From NCBI RefSeq assembly GCF_900141935.1, contig NZ_FQYX01000018.1, forward strand, positions 1-64,000: 64,000 nt of DNA. Direction: 5' to 3'. The notes beneath the pieces were generated by a model, which saw only the letters and a list, made by a program, of their open reading frames with translations, had not been told where the DNA came from and made no database searches. This stretch comes from Arenibacter nanhaiticus (GTDB taxonomy: Bacteria > Bacteroidota > Bacteroidia > Flavobacteriales > Flavobacteriaceae). Below are positions 30,370 through 39,931 of the stretch, piece after piece. Every line of letters starts with the position of its first letter. The stretch's first letter is position 1. The position numbers and the translations under genes are program-made.

Positions 30370-31695
30370 ATGGCTTTACTAGGCGATAAGGAATACTTTA
30401 AAGGTATTGGCGAAATTAAGTACGAAGGGAAGGATTCGGACAACCCCTTGGCTTTTAAATACTACAATCCAGAGCAATTAGTGGCGGGGAAGACCATGCG
30501 GGAGCATTTTAAATTTGCCATTGCGTATTGGCATAGCTTCTGTGGACAAGGTTCGGATCCATTTGGACCTGGAACACAAAATTTTGAATGGGATCAATCT
30601 TCAGATCCAATTCAAGCGGCCAAGGATAAGGCAGATGCCGCCTTTGAATTTATTAGTAAAATGGGCTTCGATTATTTTTGTTTTCACGATTTCGACCTTA
30701 TTCAAGAAGCAGCAAGTTTTGCCGAATCGGAAAAACGTTTGCTGACGATTACCGATTATATCAAGGAAAAAAAAGCGGCCTCGGGCATTAAGTTGCTTTG
30801 GGGAACCGCCAATTGTTTTTCCAATCCACGATATATGAACGGAGCAGCCACGAATCCGGATTTTAATGTAGTGGCCAGGGCAGGCGGACAAATTAAATTG
30901 GCCTTGGATGCCACCATGGCCCTGGGAGGGGAGAATTATGTCTTCTGGGGTGGCCGTGAAGGTTATATGTCCCTATTGAATACCGATATGGGCCGCGAAC
31001 TAGACCATATGGGACAGTTTTTGGCAATGGCCAGGGATTATGCGAGGGCACAAGGGTTTAAAGGAACCTTCTTTATAGAACCTAAACCTATGGAGCCTTC
31101 CAAACACCAATACGATTTTGATACCGCAACGGCCATAGGATTCCTAAGGGAATATGGTTTGGAAAAGGATTTTAAGATCAATGTAGAAGTCAACCACGCT
31201 ACGCTGGCACAACATACTTTTCAACACGAACTGGCCGTAGCGGCAAAAGCCGGAATGTTGGGAAGTATCGACGCCAATAGGGGCGATTATCAGAACGGAT
31301 GGGATACCGACCAGTTTCCTAACAATATTCAGGAGACCACAGAAGCCATGCTAGTCTTTTTAAAGGCAGGTGGGTTACAGGGGGGAGGCGTTAATTTTGA
31401 TGCCAAAATAAGAAGGAACTCTACCGATATGGACGATCTTTTTCATGCCCATATCGGAGGGGCAGATACCTTTGCCCGTGCTTTGATAACAGCAGATAAA
31501 ATCATAAGCTCTTCGGCCTACGAGAGTATGCGTAAAAATAGATATAGCTCCTTTGATACGGGCAAAGGTAAAGATTTTGAGAATGGAGCCTTACAATTAC
31601 AAGACCTTTATAAGATCGCACAGGAGAATGGCGAGTTAAAGCTACAAAGCGGAAAACAAGAATTATTCGAGAATATCATCAATCAATATATTTAG
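30370..31695 (+). CDS. xylA: Xylose isomerase
   Basis: 441-residue class II enzyme converting D-xylose to D-xylulose. Diagnostic residues are visible: catalytic His and Asp in [11 protein letters not shown], metal ligands in [35 protein letters not shown] and [17 protein letters not shown], and the WGGREGY motif. The C-terminus ([12 protein letters not shown]) is normal. It follows xylB closely. A strong terminator separates it from the lacI gene. No xylose transporter is present in the window. Confidence 0.97.
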   Translation: MALLGDKEYFKGIGEIKYEGKDSDNPLAFKYYNPEQLVAGKTMREHFKFAIAYWHSFCGQGSDPFGPGTQNFEWDQSSDPIQAAKDKADAAFEFISKMGFDYFCFHDFDLIQEAASFAESEKRLLTITDYIKEKKAASGIKLLWGTANCFSNPRYMNGAATNPDFNVVARAGGQIKLALDATMALGGENYVFWGGREGYMSLLNTDMGRELDHMGQFLAMARDYARAQGFKGTFFIEPKPMEPSKHQYDFDTATAIGFLREYGLEKDFKINVEVNHATLAQHTFQHELAVAAKAGMLGSIDANRGDYQNGWDTDQFPNNIQETTEAMLVFLKAGGLQGGGVNFDAKIRRNSTDMDDLFHAHIGGADTFARALITADKIISSSAYESMRKNRYSSFDTGKGKDFENGALQLQDLYKIAQENGELKLQSGKQELFENIINQYI

Positions 31696-31778
31696 GTGGC
31701 GAAACTGTAATTTTCTTGTCAATGAGCCCTAATGCTTTTCAGGAAAATGGTAAATTAGTAGCGCTTTGATTCCATAGG

Positions 31779-31813
31779 AAGCTGTTTAAAAATCTTTTTT
31801 AAACAGCTTTTTG
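31779..31813 (+). terminator. Strong terminator between xylA and the xyl regulator
   Basis: AAGCTGTTTAAAAA and TTTTTAAACAGCTT form a 14-bp perfect stem with a 3-base loop, followed by a T run. It ends only about 20 bp before the start of the regulator gene. Confidence 0.88.
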
Positions 31814-31831
31814 TTGTAAAGCGATGTTGAT

Positions 31832-32854
31832 ATGAGAAAAATTGCCTTAAAAGATATTGCCGAACATTTTAATGTTTCTGTTTCTACAGTTTCTAAGGCC
31901 ATTAACGATAGCCACGAGGTGAGTAGGGACCTGAAAACAAAAATCCGTGCGTATGCTACGGAAAACAATTATAGGCCCAATAAGATAGCCCTAAGCTTAT
32001 TGAACAAAAAGACCAAAACAATTGGGGTAGTCGTACCCAATATTTTAAATTATTTCTTCACCCAAGTGTTTTCGGGCATAGAAAAAATAGCCACAGAGAA
32101 AGGGTATAATTTGCTGAGTTGTATTAGTGACGAATCTTATGACAAAGAAGTAAGAACCCTAGAGTTTTTGGGTGCAGGGACCGTAGATGGATTGATCATT
32201 TCGATGGCCGAAGAAACCCAGTTTAAAAACGACCTGAGCCATTTTAAAGACCTGTTGGGAATGCAAATTCCGTTGGTAATGTTCGATAGGGTTTCAGAAG
32301 ATATCTGCTGTGATAAGGTGGTGGTCGATGATTTTGAGGCGGGATATAAAACAACCAACTATTTTTTAAATACGGCCTGTAAAACCATAGCGGTGGTTTC
32401 TGCCATAGATCATTCTAGTGTTGGTCGCCTTAGGGTTGCAGGATATCGGAAAGCTTTGGAAGAGGCACATATTGATTATGACGATAAATTGGTGGTAAGG
32501 GTAGGGAAGAATGACGATCTGGACCTTCTAATGGCTTTTCTGCTTAATTATAAACCCGTTGACGGGATTATGGCCATGGATGAAATTACGGCCGTTGAGG
32601 TAATGAAATTATTGAAATCTAGGGGGTATAGGATTCCAGGGGATATTGCTATGATCGGGTTTACCAATGGCAAATTATCAAAGTATGTTAGCCCGGCATT
32701 AACTTCGGTCAGTCAGCATGGAGCCTATATTGGAGAAACAGCAGCGAAGATCCTGATCGATAGGATAGAAGCTTCTTCGCCCTCGGAAGCGTATACCACC
32801 AAAGTGATAAAAACAAGCCTAATTGTACGCGATTCTACTAAAAAGTTGGAATAA
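31832..32854 (+). CDS. LacI-family regulator of xylose genes
   Basis: 340-residue LacI/GalR protein. The HTH is IALKDIAEHFNVSVSTVSKA, the hinge NKIALSLLNKKTKTIGVVVP, and the effector domain has VDGLIISMAEET, IPLVMFDRVSE, TACKTIAVVS, GRLRVAGYRKAL, VDGIMAMDEIT and IGFTNGKLSKYVSPALTSV. Its position after xylB-xylA and the palindromic operator upstream of xylB suggest it responds to xylose or xylulose. It is preceded by a strong hairpin terminator, so it needs read-through or its own promoter between that hairpin and the start. Confidence 0.92.
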   Translation: MRKIALKDIAEHFNVSVSTVSKAINDSHEVSRDLKTKIRAYATENNYRPNKIALSLLNKKTKTIGVVVPNILNYFFTQVFSGIEKIATEKGYNLLSCISDESYDKEVRTLEFLGAGTVDGLIISMAEETQFKNDLSHFKDLLGMQIPLVMFDRVSEDICCDKVVVDDFEAGYKTTNYFLNTACKTIAVVSAIDHSSVGRLRVAGYRKALEEAHIDYDDKLVVRVGKNDDLDLLMAFLLNYKPVDGIMAMDEITAVEVMKLLKSRGYRIPGDIAMIGFTNGKLSKYVSPALTSVSQHGAYIGETAAKILIDRIEASSPSEAYTTKVIKTSLIVRDSTKKLE

Positions 32855-32861
32855 GAATATG

Positions 32862-32902
32862 AAAAAAGAGGCCGTTTTAAATAGTAAAACAGCCTCTTTT
32901 TC
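32862..32902. terminator. Bidirectional terminator between converging genes
   Basis: AAAAAAGAGGC-c-GTTTTA pairs with TAAAAC-a-GCCTCTTTTT, with one internal mismatch and A/T runs at both sides. It serves the lacI gene (+) and the kinase gene (-). Confidence 0.9.
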
Positions 32903-32918
32903 AATAAAATTTGTACAG

Positions 32919-33992
32919 TTACTGTATAGGAACTAGTTTGTTCTCAACAACTTCCTGCATATAATCAATTTGTAACAAGGCTTTTTTAGTGAAATCGAAC
33001 AGGCTTAAACACCTGTCCAAGTTCTGGTTCTCGTAAGAAACCTTGTAATAGATATTATTGTTAAGGTAATCTGTAAGTGCCCTTAGACCGTGGATAAACG
33101 GCATAAAAACGGCTCCCCAGGGTAAAAGAGATATTTCATCCTTAGTTAAAAAAGCACCATTTACGGACAAACCTTCCACAAAGGCCTCGAACAAGTTTTT
33201 CTCAAAAGTTATTTTTGAATGGTCTTGTTCATCCTCATTGGCAGTATTTGCGATAGTCCTAATGGCATCACCAAAATCATAGTAAAAATACCCCTTCATC
33301 ACCGTATCCAAATCAATAAGGCAAAGGGCCTTGTTTTCTTCTTTTGAAAAAAGAATATTATTTAATTTGGTATCGTTATGACAAACTCTTAAAGGCAATT
33401 CGGCACTGTTAAGGGCTTTTAGTTTTTCCAAGGTATTCTTGGCAAAAACAATAGCATCCTTTGAGATGTCGAGTTTTTTAGGATCGGCATTTCCCAAAGC
33501 CTCCTCAAACTGTTGCTGTCTAAGAGACAGGTCGTGAAAACGAGGAATGGTATCTACATAGTTTTCTATACTGGCATCGGCCAACAATTGATGAAACTTC
33601 CCAACAATACGTCCTGCCTCTTGGGCAATTTTCGTATCTGTGGTCGTGTTGTGGGCCGTTGAGTTGCCTATATAGGTCATTAACCTCCAATAGCCTCCTT
33701 CTTCCTCATTAAAATAGGTAGCGCCCGATTTGGTTTTTACCAATTCTATAGTGCTATAGCTAGGATCGACTAAATAAGAAAAGGCATCTTCTATATTATC
33801 CATAATGCCTTTCACATCCTGAAAAACATTTTGGTTTATTCGTTGAAAGATATACAAAGGGGTAGTGCCGTCCATCACCAAATAGGTGTCGTTGATATAC
33901 CCTTGGTTAATGGTTTGTAATTGATATTCTTTTGGTTCAATTCTAAAATTGCCCAAAACCCCATTTATAGTGTCGTTTTTTGTAGCCATCAT
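32919..33992 (-). CDS. Aminoglycoside-phosphotransferase-fold sugar kinase (N-acetylhexosamine 1-kinase-like)
   Basis: 357-residue cytoplasmic kinase of the APH/choline-kinase fold. Nucleotide-side residues lie in INQGYINDTYLV, the catalytic loop is VCHNDTKLNNILF (H-x-D...N), and the metal-binding Asp is in CLIDLDTV. Length and sequence layout resemble N-acetylhexosamine 1-kinases (NahK type) and anomeric kinases of the AmgK type. The nucleotidyltransferase gene 3 bp upstream suggests a two-step salvage: anomeric phosphorylation, then activation to an NDP-sugar. The actual sugar (GlcNAc, GalNAc, MurNAc or another) cannot be fixed from sequence alone. Confidence 0.82.
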   Translation of the reverse strand: MMATKNDTINGVLGNFRIEPKEYQLQTINQGYINDTYLVMDGTTPLYIFQRINQNVFQDVKGIMDNIEDAFSYLVDPSYSTIELVKTKSGATYFNEEEGGYWRLMTYIGNSTAHNTTTDTKIAQEAGRIVGKFHQLLADASIENYVDTIPRFHDLSLRQQQFEEALGNADPKKLDISKDAIVFAKNTLEKLKALNSAELPLRVCHNDTKLNNILFSKEENKALCLIDLDTVMKGYFYYDFGDAIRTIANTANEDEQDHSKITFEKNLFEAFVEGLSVNGAFLTKDEISLLPWGAVFMPFIHGLRALTDYLNNNIYYKVSYENQNLDRCLSLFDFTKKALLQIDYMQEVVENKLVPIQ

Positions 33993-33995
33993 TGC

Positions 33996-34895
33996 TTATA
34001 CCTTCTGAGCAGCTTCCCAAATCGGTGATGGGTAACCATTAGTGTCGGTCATTTTCTGTAATTCGCTTACCGCCATATCTTTATCGTTAGCATAAGTAAC
34101 TCCAAACCACTTACTGTCCGATGGAATAACAGCTGCATCGATCATATCGCGACTGATCATTTCCTTTATGGCAAAAGGAAGGTAAATCTCGCCCTTGGCA
34201 ATATTTTTTTCGTCGGCAATAAATTCTTTAAGGTATTCCGTAGTGAAATCGAAAATAGAAGGATGGCATACCCAGAAGTTCATACTTACCAATTCTTCGC
34301 CTGTAAACTCTACATTGGCATCAGTATCTATAATCGTTCCGTCATTGATTTCTATTTTTGTGTGCTCGTTGATAGAAGTCAGTTTTCCATTCTCTGCCGT
34401 ACAAACCCCTCTAGAAACCGATCCGTGTTCGGATAAAGTGTTCTTAAGGGTATAGGCTACCAATCCAAAAGTCTTATCAGTGGTATTCGATTTCATAAAA
34501 TCGGCAGCACTTTTAAAGGCTTCCTTACCGTAGTAATCATCGGCATTGATAATGGCAAATGGCCCTTTAACCACGTTTCTGGCGGTCCAAACGGCATGGG
34601 CAGTTCCCCATGGTTTAGCACGCTCCCCACTAAAGGTAACTCCTTCTGGAAGGTCGGAAACTTCTTGGGCAACTACATCCAACTGAATGTTTTCTGGTAA
34701 TCTAGCGGAAAGGTAATCTTGTAAAAAAGTTACATTTTCTTTTTTGGTAACGGCAACAATATGGTTAAACCCGTTATTTAGTGCATCATGAAGACTAAAT
34801 TCCATTAAGAATTCGCCCTTAGGACCAAGTTCATCAAATTGTTTTAGTTTTCCATATCGGCTTCCATTTCCGGCTGCCATTAAAAGTAATGTCAT
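33996..34895 (-). CDS. Sugar-phosphate nucleotidyltransferase
   Basis: 299-residue NTP-transferase (GT-A-like fold). The N-terminal nucleotide-binding loop is LLLMAAGNGSRYGKLKQFDE, followed by RAKPWGTAHAVWTAR, the metal-binding INADDYYG, and SRGVCTAENGKLTSINEHTKI. It would make an NDP-sugar from a sugar 1-phosphate, which the kinase encoded immediately downstream could supply. The two genes form an operon. The MurU/AmgK recycling pair has the same logic, but this protein is longer than typical MurU, so I leave the substrate open. Confidence 0.85.
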   Translation of the reverse strand: MTLLLMAAGNGSRYGKLKQFDELGPKGEFLMEFSLHDALNNGFNHIVAVTKKENVTFLQDYLSARLPENIQLDVVAQEVSDLPEGVTFSGERAKPWGTAHAVWTARNVVKGPFAIINADDYYGKEAFKSAADFMKSNTTDKTFGLVAYTLKNTLSEHGSVSRGVCTAENGKLTSINEHTKIEINDGTIIDTDANVEFTGEELVSMNFWVCHPSIFDFTTEYLKEFIADEKNIAKGEIYLPFAIKEMISRDMIDAAVIPSDSKWFGVTYANDKDMAVSELQKMTDTNGYPSPIWEAAQKV

Positions 34896-35212
34896 AATTG
34901 CTAGTTTTTATTTTGCAAAAATATGGTTTTTATGGTAAAGGTCTCCTGAAATCACATGATTTCCAAATTTTTATCATTATCTAAGATTTGTTTTAGGAAT
35001 TGTGAATATTTTAAAATAAGCCGATTTTATAGATTCAAATCCTTAGAAAGCACTCAAGATGCCATGGTAAATACATGAAATTTAATGGGCTGCAATAGGT
35101 AATTTGGCCTTTTACTTTTAATGCTGCAATTATAATCGAGACGGTAACCTGACAGTTGTCATGTTTTATCCCCAACTGCTGCGGTAAATTTGTTGGGAAC
35201 TAAAAATAAGAT
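34896..35212. other. Divergent promoter region upstream of hemN
   Basis: 317 bp with no coding frame. The right end carries the Fnr-like site and -7 element for hemN. I see nothing clear for the left-going kinase operon. Confidence 0.55.
35150..35192 (+). promoter_or_regulatory. Fnr-type site and promoter of hemN
   Basis: The dyad TGAC-AGTT-GTCA (35150-35161, extended CCTGAC...GTCATG) is followed by the -7 element TAAATTTG at 35185-35192. The dyad centre to first base of the -7 element is 29.5 bp, the same as at four other promoters in this window. This places the site near -41.5, the class II activator position. Confidence 0.8.
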
Positions 35213-36574
35213 ATGCGCAACCTAGTACAAAAGTATAATGTTCCCGGACCTCGTTACACCAGTTACCCTACCGTTCCCTATTGGAATTTGAATACTTTCT
35301 CCGGTCAAGATTGGAAAACGAGCGTACGAGAAAGTTTTAATGAAACCAACGAAAAAGAGGGGATTAGTCTTTACATCCATTTGCCTTTCTGTGAAAGCCT
35401 GTGTACTTTTTGTGGTTGCCATAAACGGATAACGAAGCGGCACGAAGTAGAAAACCCATATATATCCCATGTGTTAAAAGAATGGGAACTGTACTGTAAT
35501 CTATTCCCTAACAAACCAAAAATAAAGGAACTGCATTTAGGAGGCGGTACCCCGACCTTCTTTTCGCCAGAAAATTTAACGCGATTGATCAAAGGAATTT
35601 TTAAGGGTGCCGAAAGGGCAGAGGGCTATGAGTTTAGTTTTGAAGGACATCCTAATAATACGACTAAGGAGCATTTACAGACCTTATTCGATCTGGGCTT
35701 TAGGCGCGTGAGTTATGGGGTGCAAGATTATAATGGGAAAGTGCAAAAGGCCATTCACAGGATTCAGCCTTTTGAAAATGTGCAAAAAGTGACGCAATGG
35801 GCACGAGAAATTGGCTATACTTCGGTAAGCCATGATATTATTTTCGGTTTGCCATTCCAAAATGTAGCAGATGTAGCCCACACCATATTAAAAACAAAGG
35901 AATTAAAACCAGACCGATTGGCCTTCTATAGCTATGCCCATGTGCCTTGGTTAAAGGGGAATGGTCAAAGAGGATACCAGGATGCAGATTTGCCAACAGC
36001 AGAAGAGAAACGCATCCAATATGAAAAAGGGAAAGAATTACTGGTGGAAGTAGGATATCGGGAAATAGGAATGGATCACTTTGCAGTAACAGAAGACAGC
36101 CTTTATAAGGCCATGGAAAAAGGTAGCTTACACCGGAACTTTATGGGGTATACGGCTTCAAAAACTCAATTGATGTTGGGCTTAGGCGTATCTGCCATTA
36201 GCGATAGCTGGTCTGGGTTTGCCCAAAATGTAAAAAGCTTGGAAGAGTATGGCCACCTGATCGATAATAATATTATACCTATTTATAGAGGACACATGTT
36301 GTCGGAGGAGGATAAAATCATCAGAAAACATATTTTGGATATAATGTGTACCTTCAAAACAAACTGGGGCAGGGAACCCGAAATTTTAGCTGAATTGCCA
36401 CTGATAAAGGAAAAACTTAGGGAAATGTCTCTGGATGGTTTGGTGACTCTGTCAGATACAGGGGTGTCGGTAACGGATAAAGGAAGGCCGTTTGTACGGA
36501 ATATAGCCATGGCCTTCGATCTTTTATTGCATAGAAAGGAACCCAATACCAGATTGTTTTCCATGACTATTTAA
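35213..36574 (+). CDS. hemN: Oxygen-independent coproporphyrinogen III oxidase (radical SAM)
   Basis: 453-residue radical SAM enzyme that decarboxylates coproporphyrinogen III to protoporphyrinogen IX without oxygen. The [4Fe-4S] cluster motif is C60-x3-C64-x2-C67 in LPFCESLCTFCGC. Other HemN features are N-terminal VPGPRYTSYPTVPYW, ELHLGGGTPTFFSPENL, EGHPNNTTKEHL, GVQDYNGKVQKAIHRIQ and DHFAVTEDSLYKA. It is preceded by an Fnr-type promoter and followed by a universal stress gene, consistent with haem supply for the cbb3 oxidase under low oxygen. Confidence 0.97.
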   Translation: MRNLVQKYNVPGPRYTSYPTVPYWNLNTFSGQDWKTSVRESFNETNEKEGISLYIHLPFCESLCTFCGCHKRITKRHEVENPYISHVLKEWELYCNLFPNKPKIKELHLGGGTPTFFSPENLTRLIKGIFKGAERAEGYEFSFEGHPNNTTKEHLQTLFDLGFRRVSYGVQDYNGKVQKAIHRIQPFENVQKVTQWAREIGYTSVSHDIIFGLPFQNVADVAHTILKTKELKPDRLAFYSYAHVPWLKGNGQRGYQDADLPTAEEKRIQYEKGKELLVEVGYREIGMDHFAVTEDSLYKAMEKGSLHRNFMGYTASKTQLMLGLGVSAISDSWSGFAQNVKSLEEYGHLIDNNIIPIYRGHMLSEEDKIIRKHILDIMCTFKTNWGREPEILAELPLIKEKLREMSLDGLVTLSDTGVSVTDKGRPFVRNIAMAFDLLLHRKEPNTRLFSMTI

Positions 36575-36659
36575 TTCTCGGAGCTGAGAAAAACAACATA
36601 ATAGCAAGGGGCAGCGTTTTATAAGAGATGGATAGTAGTAAACGTAAAAATATAATAAG

Positions 36660-37481
36660 ATGAAAAAAATTATTGTACCGGTAGATTTTTCAAAACAATC
36701 AGAAATTGCGTTAAAAGCGGCAGCTTCCTTAGCTAGAAAAAAAGGTTCGGAAATCTTTGTGCTGCACATGTTAGAATTGTCGGCCGCCCTGATGACTTAT
36801 AATGAACATGCCCAATACGAGCATGCTACTTTTTTAATTAAATTGGCAGAAAAGAAGTTTGCTGCTTTTTTAAACAAACCATATTTGAAGGGACTAAAAA
36901 TCACCCCTATCGTCAAGCATCACAAAGTGTATAGTGAGGTCAATGAAGTAGTCGAAAAGCATAATGTCGATTTAATAGTAATGGGGTCTCATGGGACCGA
37001 CGGAATTAAGGAAATATTTGTAGGTTCTAACGCTGAAAAAATGGTTAGAAACTCCGAAATTCCCGTATTGGTCATTAAGGACGAAATTGAGGACTTTGAC
37101 GTAAAGCGTGTTGTTTTTGCCTGTGATTTCAAGGAAGAAAATATAGAGGCCTTCCAAAAGGCAATAGAATTCACCGATAAACTTTCTGCAAGCCTGTTTT
37201 TGGTGTTTATAAATACCCCGGGAGACAATTTTTTAAGCACATCCGATGCCTATACCAGAATATCTAAGTTTTTACAAAAGGCCTCGTCTGGACTAAAAGT
37301 AGAGATTTATAATGATTATAGTGTAGAAAGGGGAATTCATAACTTCAGTAATAGCATCAATGCAGATCTAATAGGAATGCCTACCCATGGGAGAAAAGGG
37401 TTAACCCACTTCTTTATGGGCAGTATTGGTGAAGATGTTGTGAACCATTCAAAAATACCGGTAATCACTTTTAAAATATAG
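36660..37481 (+). CDS. Universal stress protein, tandem UspA domains
   Basis: 273 residues with two UspA domains. The first has KKIIVPVDFSKQSEIALKAA and ends at LIVMGSHGTDGIKEIFVGSNAE; the second has RVVFACDFKEENIEAFQKA and ends at DLIGMPTHGRKGLTHFFMGS. The G-x2-G-x(8-9)-G-type nucleotide loop is recognisable in both. It is 85 bp after hemN with no terminator between them, so it is probably expressed from the Fnr-type hemN promoter. A second UspA gene follows fnr at 52.5 kb. The molecular role is not known. Confidence 0.9.
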   Translation: MKKIIVPVDFSKQSEIALKAAASLARKKGSEIFVLHMLELSAALMTYNEHAQYEHATFLIKLAEKKFAAFLNKPYLKGLKITPIVKHHKVYSEVNEVVEKHNVDLIVMGSHGTDGIKEIFVGSNAEKMVRNSEIPVLVIKDEIEDFDVKRVVFACDFKEENIEAFQKAIEFTDKLSASLFLVFINTPGDNFLSTSDAYTRISKFLQKASSGLKVEIYNDYSVERGIHNFSNSINADLIGMPTHGRKGLTHFFMGSIGEDVVNHSKIPVITFKI

Positions 37482-37524
37482 CAAAATAACCGCTAATGAA
37501 AGCAGGGTTTAATCCTGATAAGAT

Positions 37525-37568
37525 AAAAAGCCTCCTTAGGAAAACAACTTCCTGACGAGGCTTTTTTT
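37525..37568. terminator. Terminator between uspA and the haloperoxidase-like gene
   Basis: AAAAAGCCTC pairs with GAGGCTTTTT, with an inner AGGAA/TTCCT stem, then a T run. The A run on the left side makes it usable from both strands. Confidence 0.9.
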
Positions 37569-37615
37569 GTGATGTATAAAACCAAAAAATAATTGGCTTT
37601 TATTTTTTGAACAAA

Positions 37616-39091
37616 TTAAAGAGGGTTTTTGGGGTCGGTTTTTCCAATATGGTTTAGGTAAAACTTCCAGGCTTGATGGGCTACATCCCTTCCGAGTTGC
37701 AGGCCGGCCACATTGTCTGCCTGAATATGGTAACCTCCCATCACTCTCGATATACCCGCCAAATTAGCGGTTTCGGTAAAACTAGGGAATTTAATGGTTA
37801 CGGTATCTCCGACATTTTCGGGTTCGGTAAGTGCCCCAGGAACTAGCTGTACTTCTTCTCCGAAGAAATCGTCCCCCGTAAATAATCGTAAGGCTTCTGC
37901 ACACCCGCCGCTAATAGTACTATGACCGGAGACATAACTGGGAAAGGGAGGACAAAGAAATTCTTCGGGCGAATAGGGCTGCCATTCGCTTCCCTTAAGT
38001 TCTCCCCACCCTTGCTCGCGGCCTTTCCAGCCATTAATGACCATATCGGGGTAATACGCATGTACCAAGGCATATGGCCTGGCCGAATCATAATACATTT
38101 TAGCGTCCCAAGAAGCAATAAAGGCATCCATGGCCGTTATTTGTGTCAGGAAATACATTTTTACGTCCATGTCCAAAGTGTTGGCGTCCCTTCTAGAAAC
38201 GTCTTGGGCAAACTTAAGCCAATGTCCCGCTTGTTGAACAGATTGGGGACCGTCTCTCATAAACTCTACCAGGGCTTTTTCTTCTGGACTTAGGTTTGTC
38301 TGAAGGCTGATGACTTCTTTCACCTCTTTTTCCATTTGTTCAGAACCCACTAGTGGTGGTGGGCCAGGTCTAAACTGATCCGCTGATTGAAGGGCAATTG
38401 GTTGTACCTTGTTCCAAAAGGGAGTTAAACAACTAGGGGCAAATTTACCGCCCTTGCCATCGGAGAAATATTTTGGCTGCCAGCGATCTATATCCACATT
38501 AACATCTGGGCTGTTTATAGGTTGGTAGTTCGAATAATCGTAATAAGGGGTGCCATCAGACCCTGGCTCTTCTCCATGTTGGTTGGATCCATCAAATTTT
38601 CGAGCCTCTATTACTGCTTTCGCGGCAAGGTTGCCAATACCTTCGGGTGTTTTGGGGTCTAAGGAAGTATTATCGGGGTCCAGCCCTAATTCTACCATAA
38701 AGCTTCGGAATAAATCCTGGTCCGAATAGTAGTATTCGCTCAAAGTTCGGAAAGCGGCATAACTGATTGCTATTTCCTTTTGTTTTAAAGTCCGCTCAGA
38801 TTCAGCCTGCCTTTTTACGTCCTTTAAGTATACGGGAACCGCAGTATCGTCATAGACAGACCAAGCGTCGAAAATAGAAATAAAAATAAGTCCCAAATAA
38901 CGCGAAGTTACTGTAGGTCTTGGCTTAAATCTTTCCGTATCATTGGCGGTGGCCGTTAGAGCTATTTCTCCCCATTTATAGGCAAGGTTTTCGGCCCCTA
39001 CAGGTTCAAGGGAACTTTCCGTTTTTGGGTAGTTTTTGCAGCTCAACATAATAAATAGTGCACTGCAGAGTACTAATAATTTATTTGTCAT
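37616..39091 (-). CDS. Vanadium-dependent haloperoxidase/PAP2-like lipoprotein
   Basis: 491 residues with a lipoprotein signal (LVLCSALFIMLSC). The vanadate/phosphate-binding signature is spread over three parts: DAKMYYDSARP (Lys and Arg), PPFPSYVSGHSTISGG (Ser, Gly and His) and SRVMGGYHIQADN (Arg and His). The fold is shared by vanadium haloperoxidases and PAP2 acid phosphatases; length and motif spacing fit the haloperoxidase branch. Halide specificity, or phosphatase activity instead, cannot be told from sequence. It sits between hemN-uspA and the end of the cbb3 operon on the minus strand, without obvious functional link. Confidence 0.83.
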   Translation of the reverse strand: MTNKLLVLCSALFIMLSCKNYPKTESSLEPVGAENLAYKWGEIALTATANDTERFKPRPTVTSRYLGLIFISIFDAWSVYDDTAVPVYLKDVKRQAESERTLKQKEIAISYAAFRTLSEYYYSDQDLFRSFMVELGLDPDNTSLDPKTPEGIGNLAAKAVIEARKFDGSNQHGEEPGSDGTPYYDYSNYQPINSPDVNVDIDRWQPKYFSDGKGGKFAPSCLTPFWNKVQPIALQSADQFRPGPPPLVGSEQMEKEVKEVISLQTNLSPEEKALVEFMRDGPQSVQQAGHWLKFAQDVSRRDANTLDMDVKMYFLTQITAMDAFIASWDAKMYYDSARPYALVHAYYPDMVINGWKGREQGWGELKGSEWQPYSPEEFLCPPFPSYVSGHSTISGGCAEALRLFTGDDFFGEEVQLVPGALTEPENVGDTVTIKFPSFTETANLAGISRVMGGYHIQADNVAGLQLGRDVAHQAWKFYLNHIGKTDPKNPL

Positions 39092-39174
39092 TGGTTATAT
39101 AAAGAATAAATGTTAACAAAATGTAAATATATGGGATTGTGCAAAACTGGAAAAGAAGGTTTTTGTGAAATATT

Positions 39175-39879
39175 TTAAGTGTGGCATTCCAGAGTACTGG
39201 AAATTATTTGTCGCACTGGTTCGGGAGAAATATAGGGGATCCCCAACCCTAGGCCTCTTAGAATAAAAAGGATGCCGACAAGGACGACAAATACAGGAAT
39301 TAATCGCTGTATATTTCTTTTGGCACTCCCCTTTAGTAGGTTGCTAAAATAGATGGCTGCCGTCATTAAGGGAATGGTTCCCACGCCAAAAAGGAACATA
39401 AAAAGCGTCCCCAGCCATGGGTTTCCCATCCCAATAGCACCGAATATAGCCATGTATACCATGCCACAAGGAAGAAAGCCATTTAAGAAACCTATGGTAA
39501 AAAAGGTGTCTAGGGTTTTCTTTTTTAGCGCTTGGCCTAGGTTGGTTTTTAAGTTGGCCAAAAGCCCGTAGATCGGTTTGGAAAAATTATACTTATTGAA
39601 GGTCTTGTAGGGGAGTAGTACCACAATTATCATTAACACACCTATGATAATCGATAGCTTTTGTTGTTGCCCAAAAATATAGACACCTTTTCCCAATAGC
39701 CCAAAGACCAATCCTAAAAAGCTATAGGCAGTTAGTCTTCCAAAGTGGTATAAAAATACTTGAAGGAATTTTTTAAAGGGGTCTTGGCGATCTACCGGAA
39801 GCATAAAAGCAATGGGGCCACACATTCCGACACAGTGGAAACTCCCCATTAAGCCCAGTATGAAAGCAGGTAATAACAT
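39175..39879 (-). CDS. TauE/SafE-like membrane protein of the cbb3 cluster
   Basis: 234 residues with about six membrane segments. It carries two Cys-containing motifs, GSFHCVGMCGP near the N-terminus and LNGFLPCGMVY in the middle, typical of the DsbD_2/TauE-SafE-like proteins that end cbb3 operons in Bacteroidetes. The paired cysteines suggest copper or thiol-redox handling during oxidase assembly; this is inferred. It is the last gene of the cco operon, 52 bp after ccoH. Confidence 0.85.
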   Translation of the reverse strand: MLLPAFILGLMGSFHCVGMCGPIAFMLPVDRQDPFKKFLQVFLYHFGRLTAYSFLGLVFGLLGKGVYIFGQQQKLSIIIGVLMIIVVLLPYKTFNKYNFSKPIYGLLANLKTNLGQALKKKTLDTFFTIGFLNGFLPCGMVYMAIFGAIGMGNPWLGTLFMFLFGVGTIPLMTAAIYFSNLLKGSAKRNIQRLIPVFVVLVGILFILRGLGLGIPYISPEPVRQIISSTLECHT

Positions 39880-39931
39880 AGTTGTAATTAAAAGAGACGG
39901 GAAAAACCCAAAATAAATAGCGTTTTAAACA

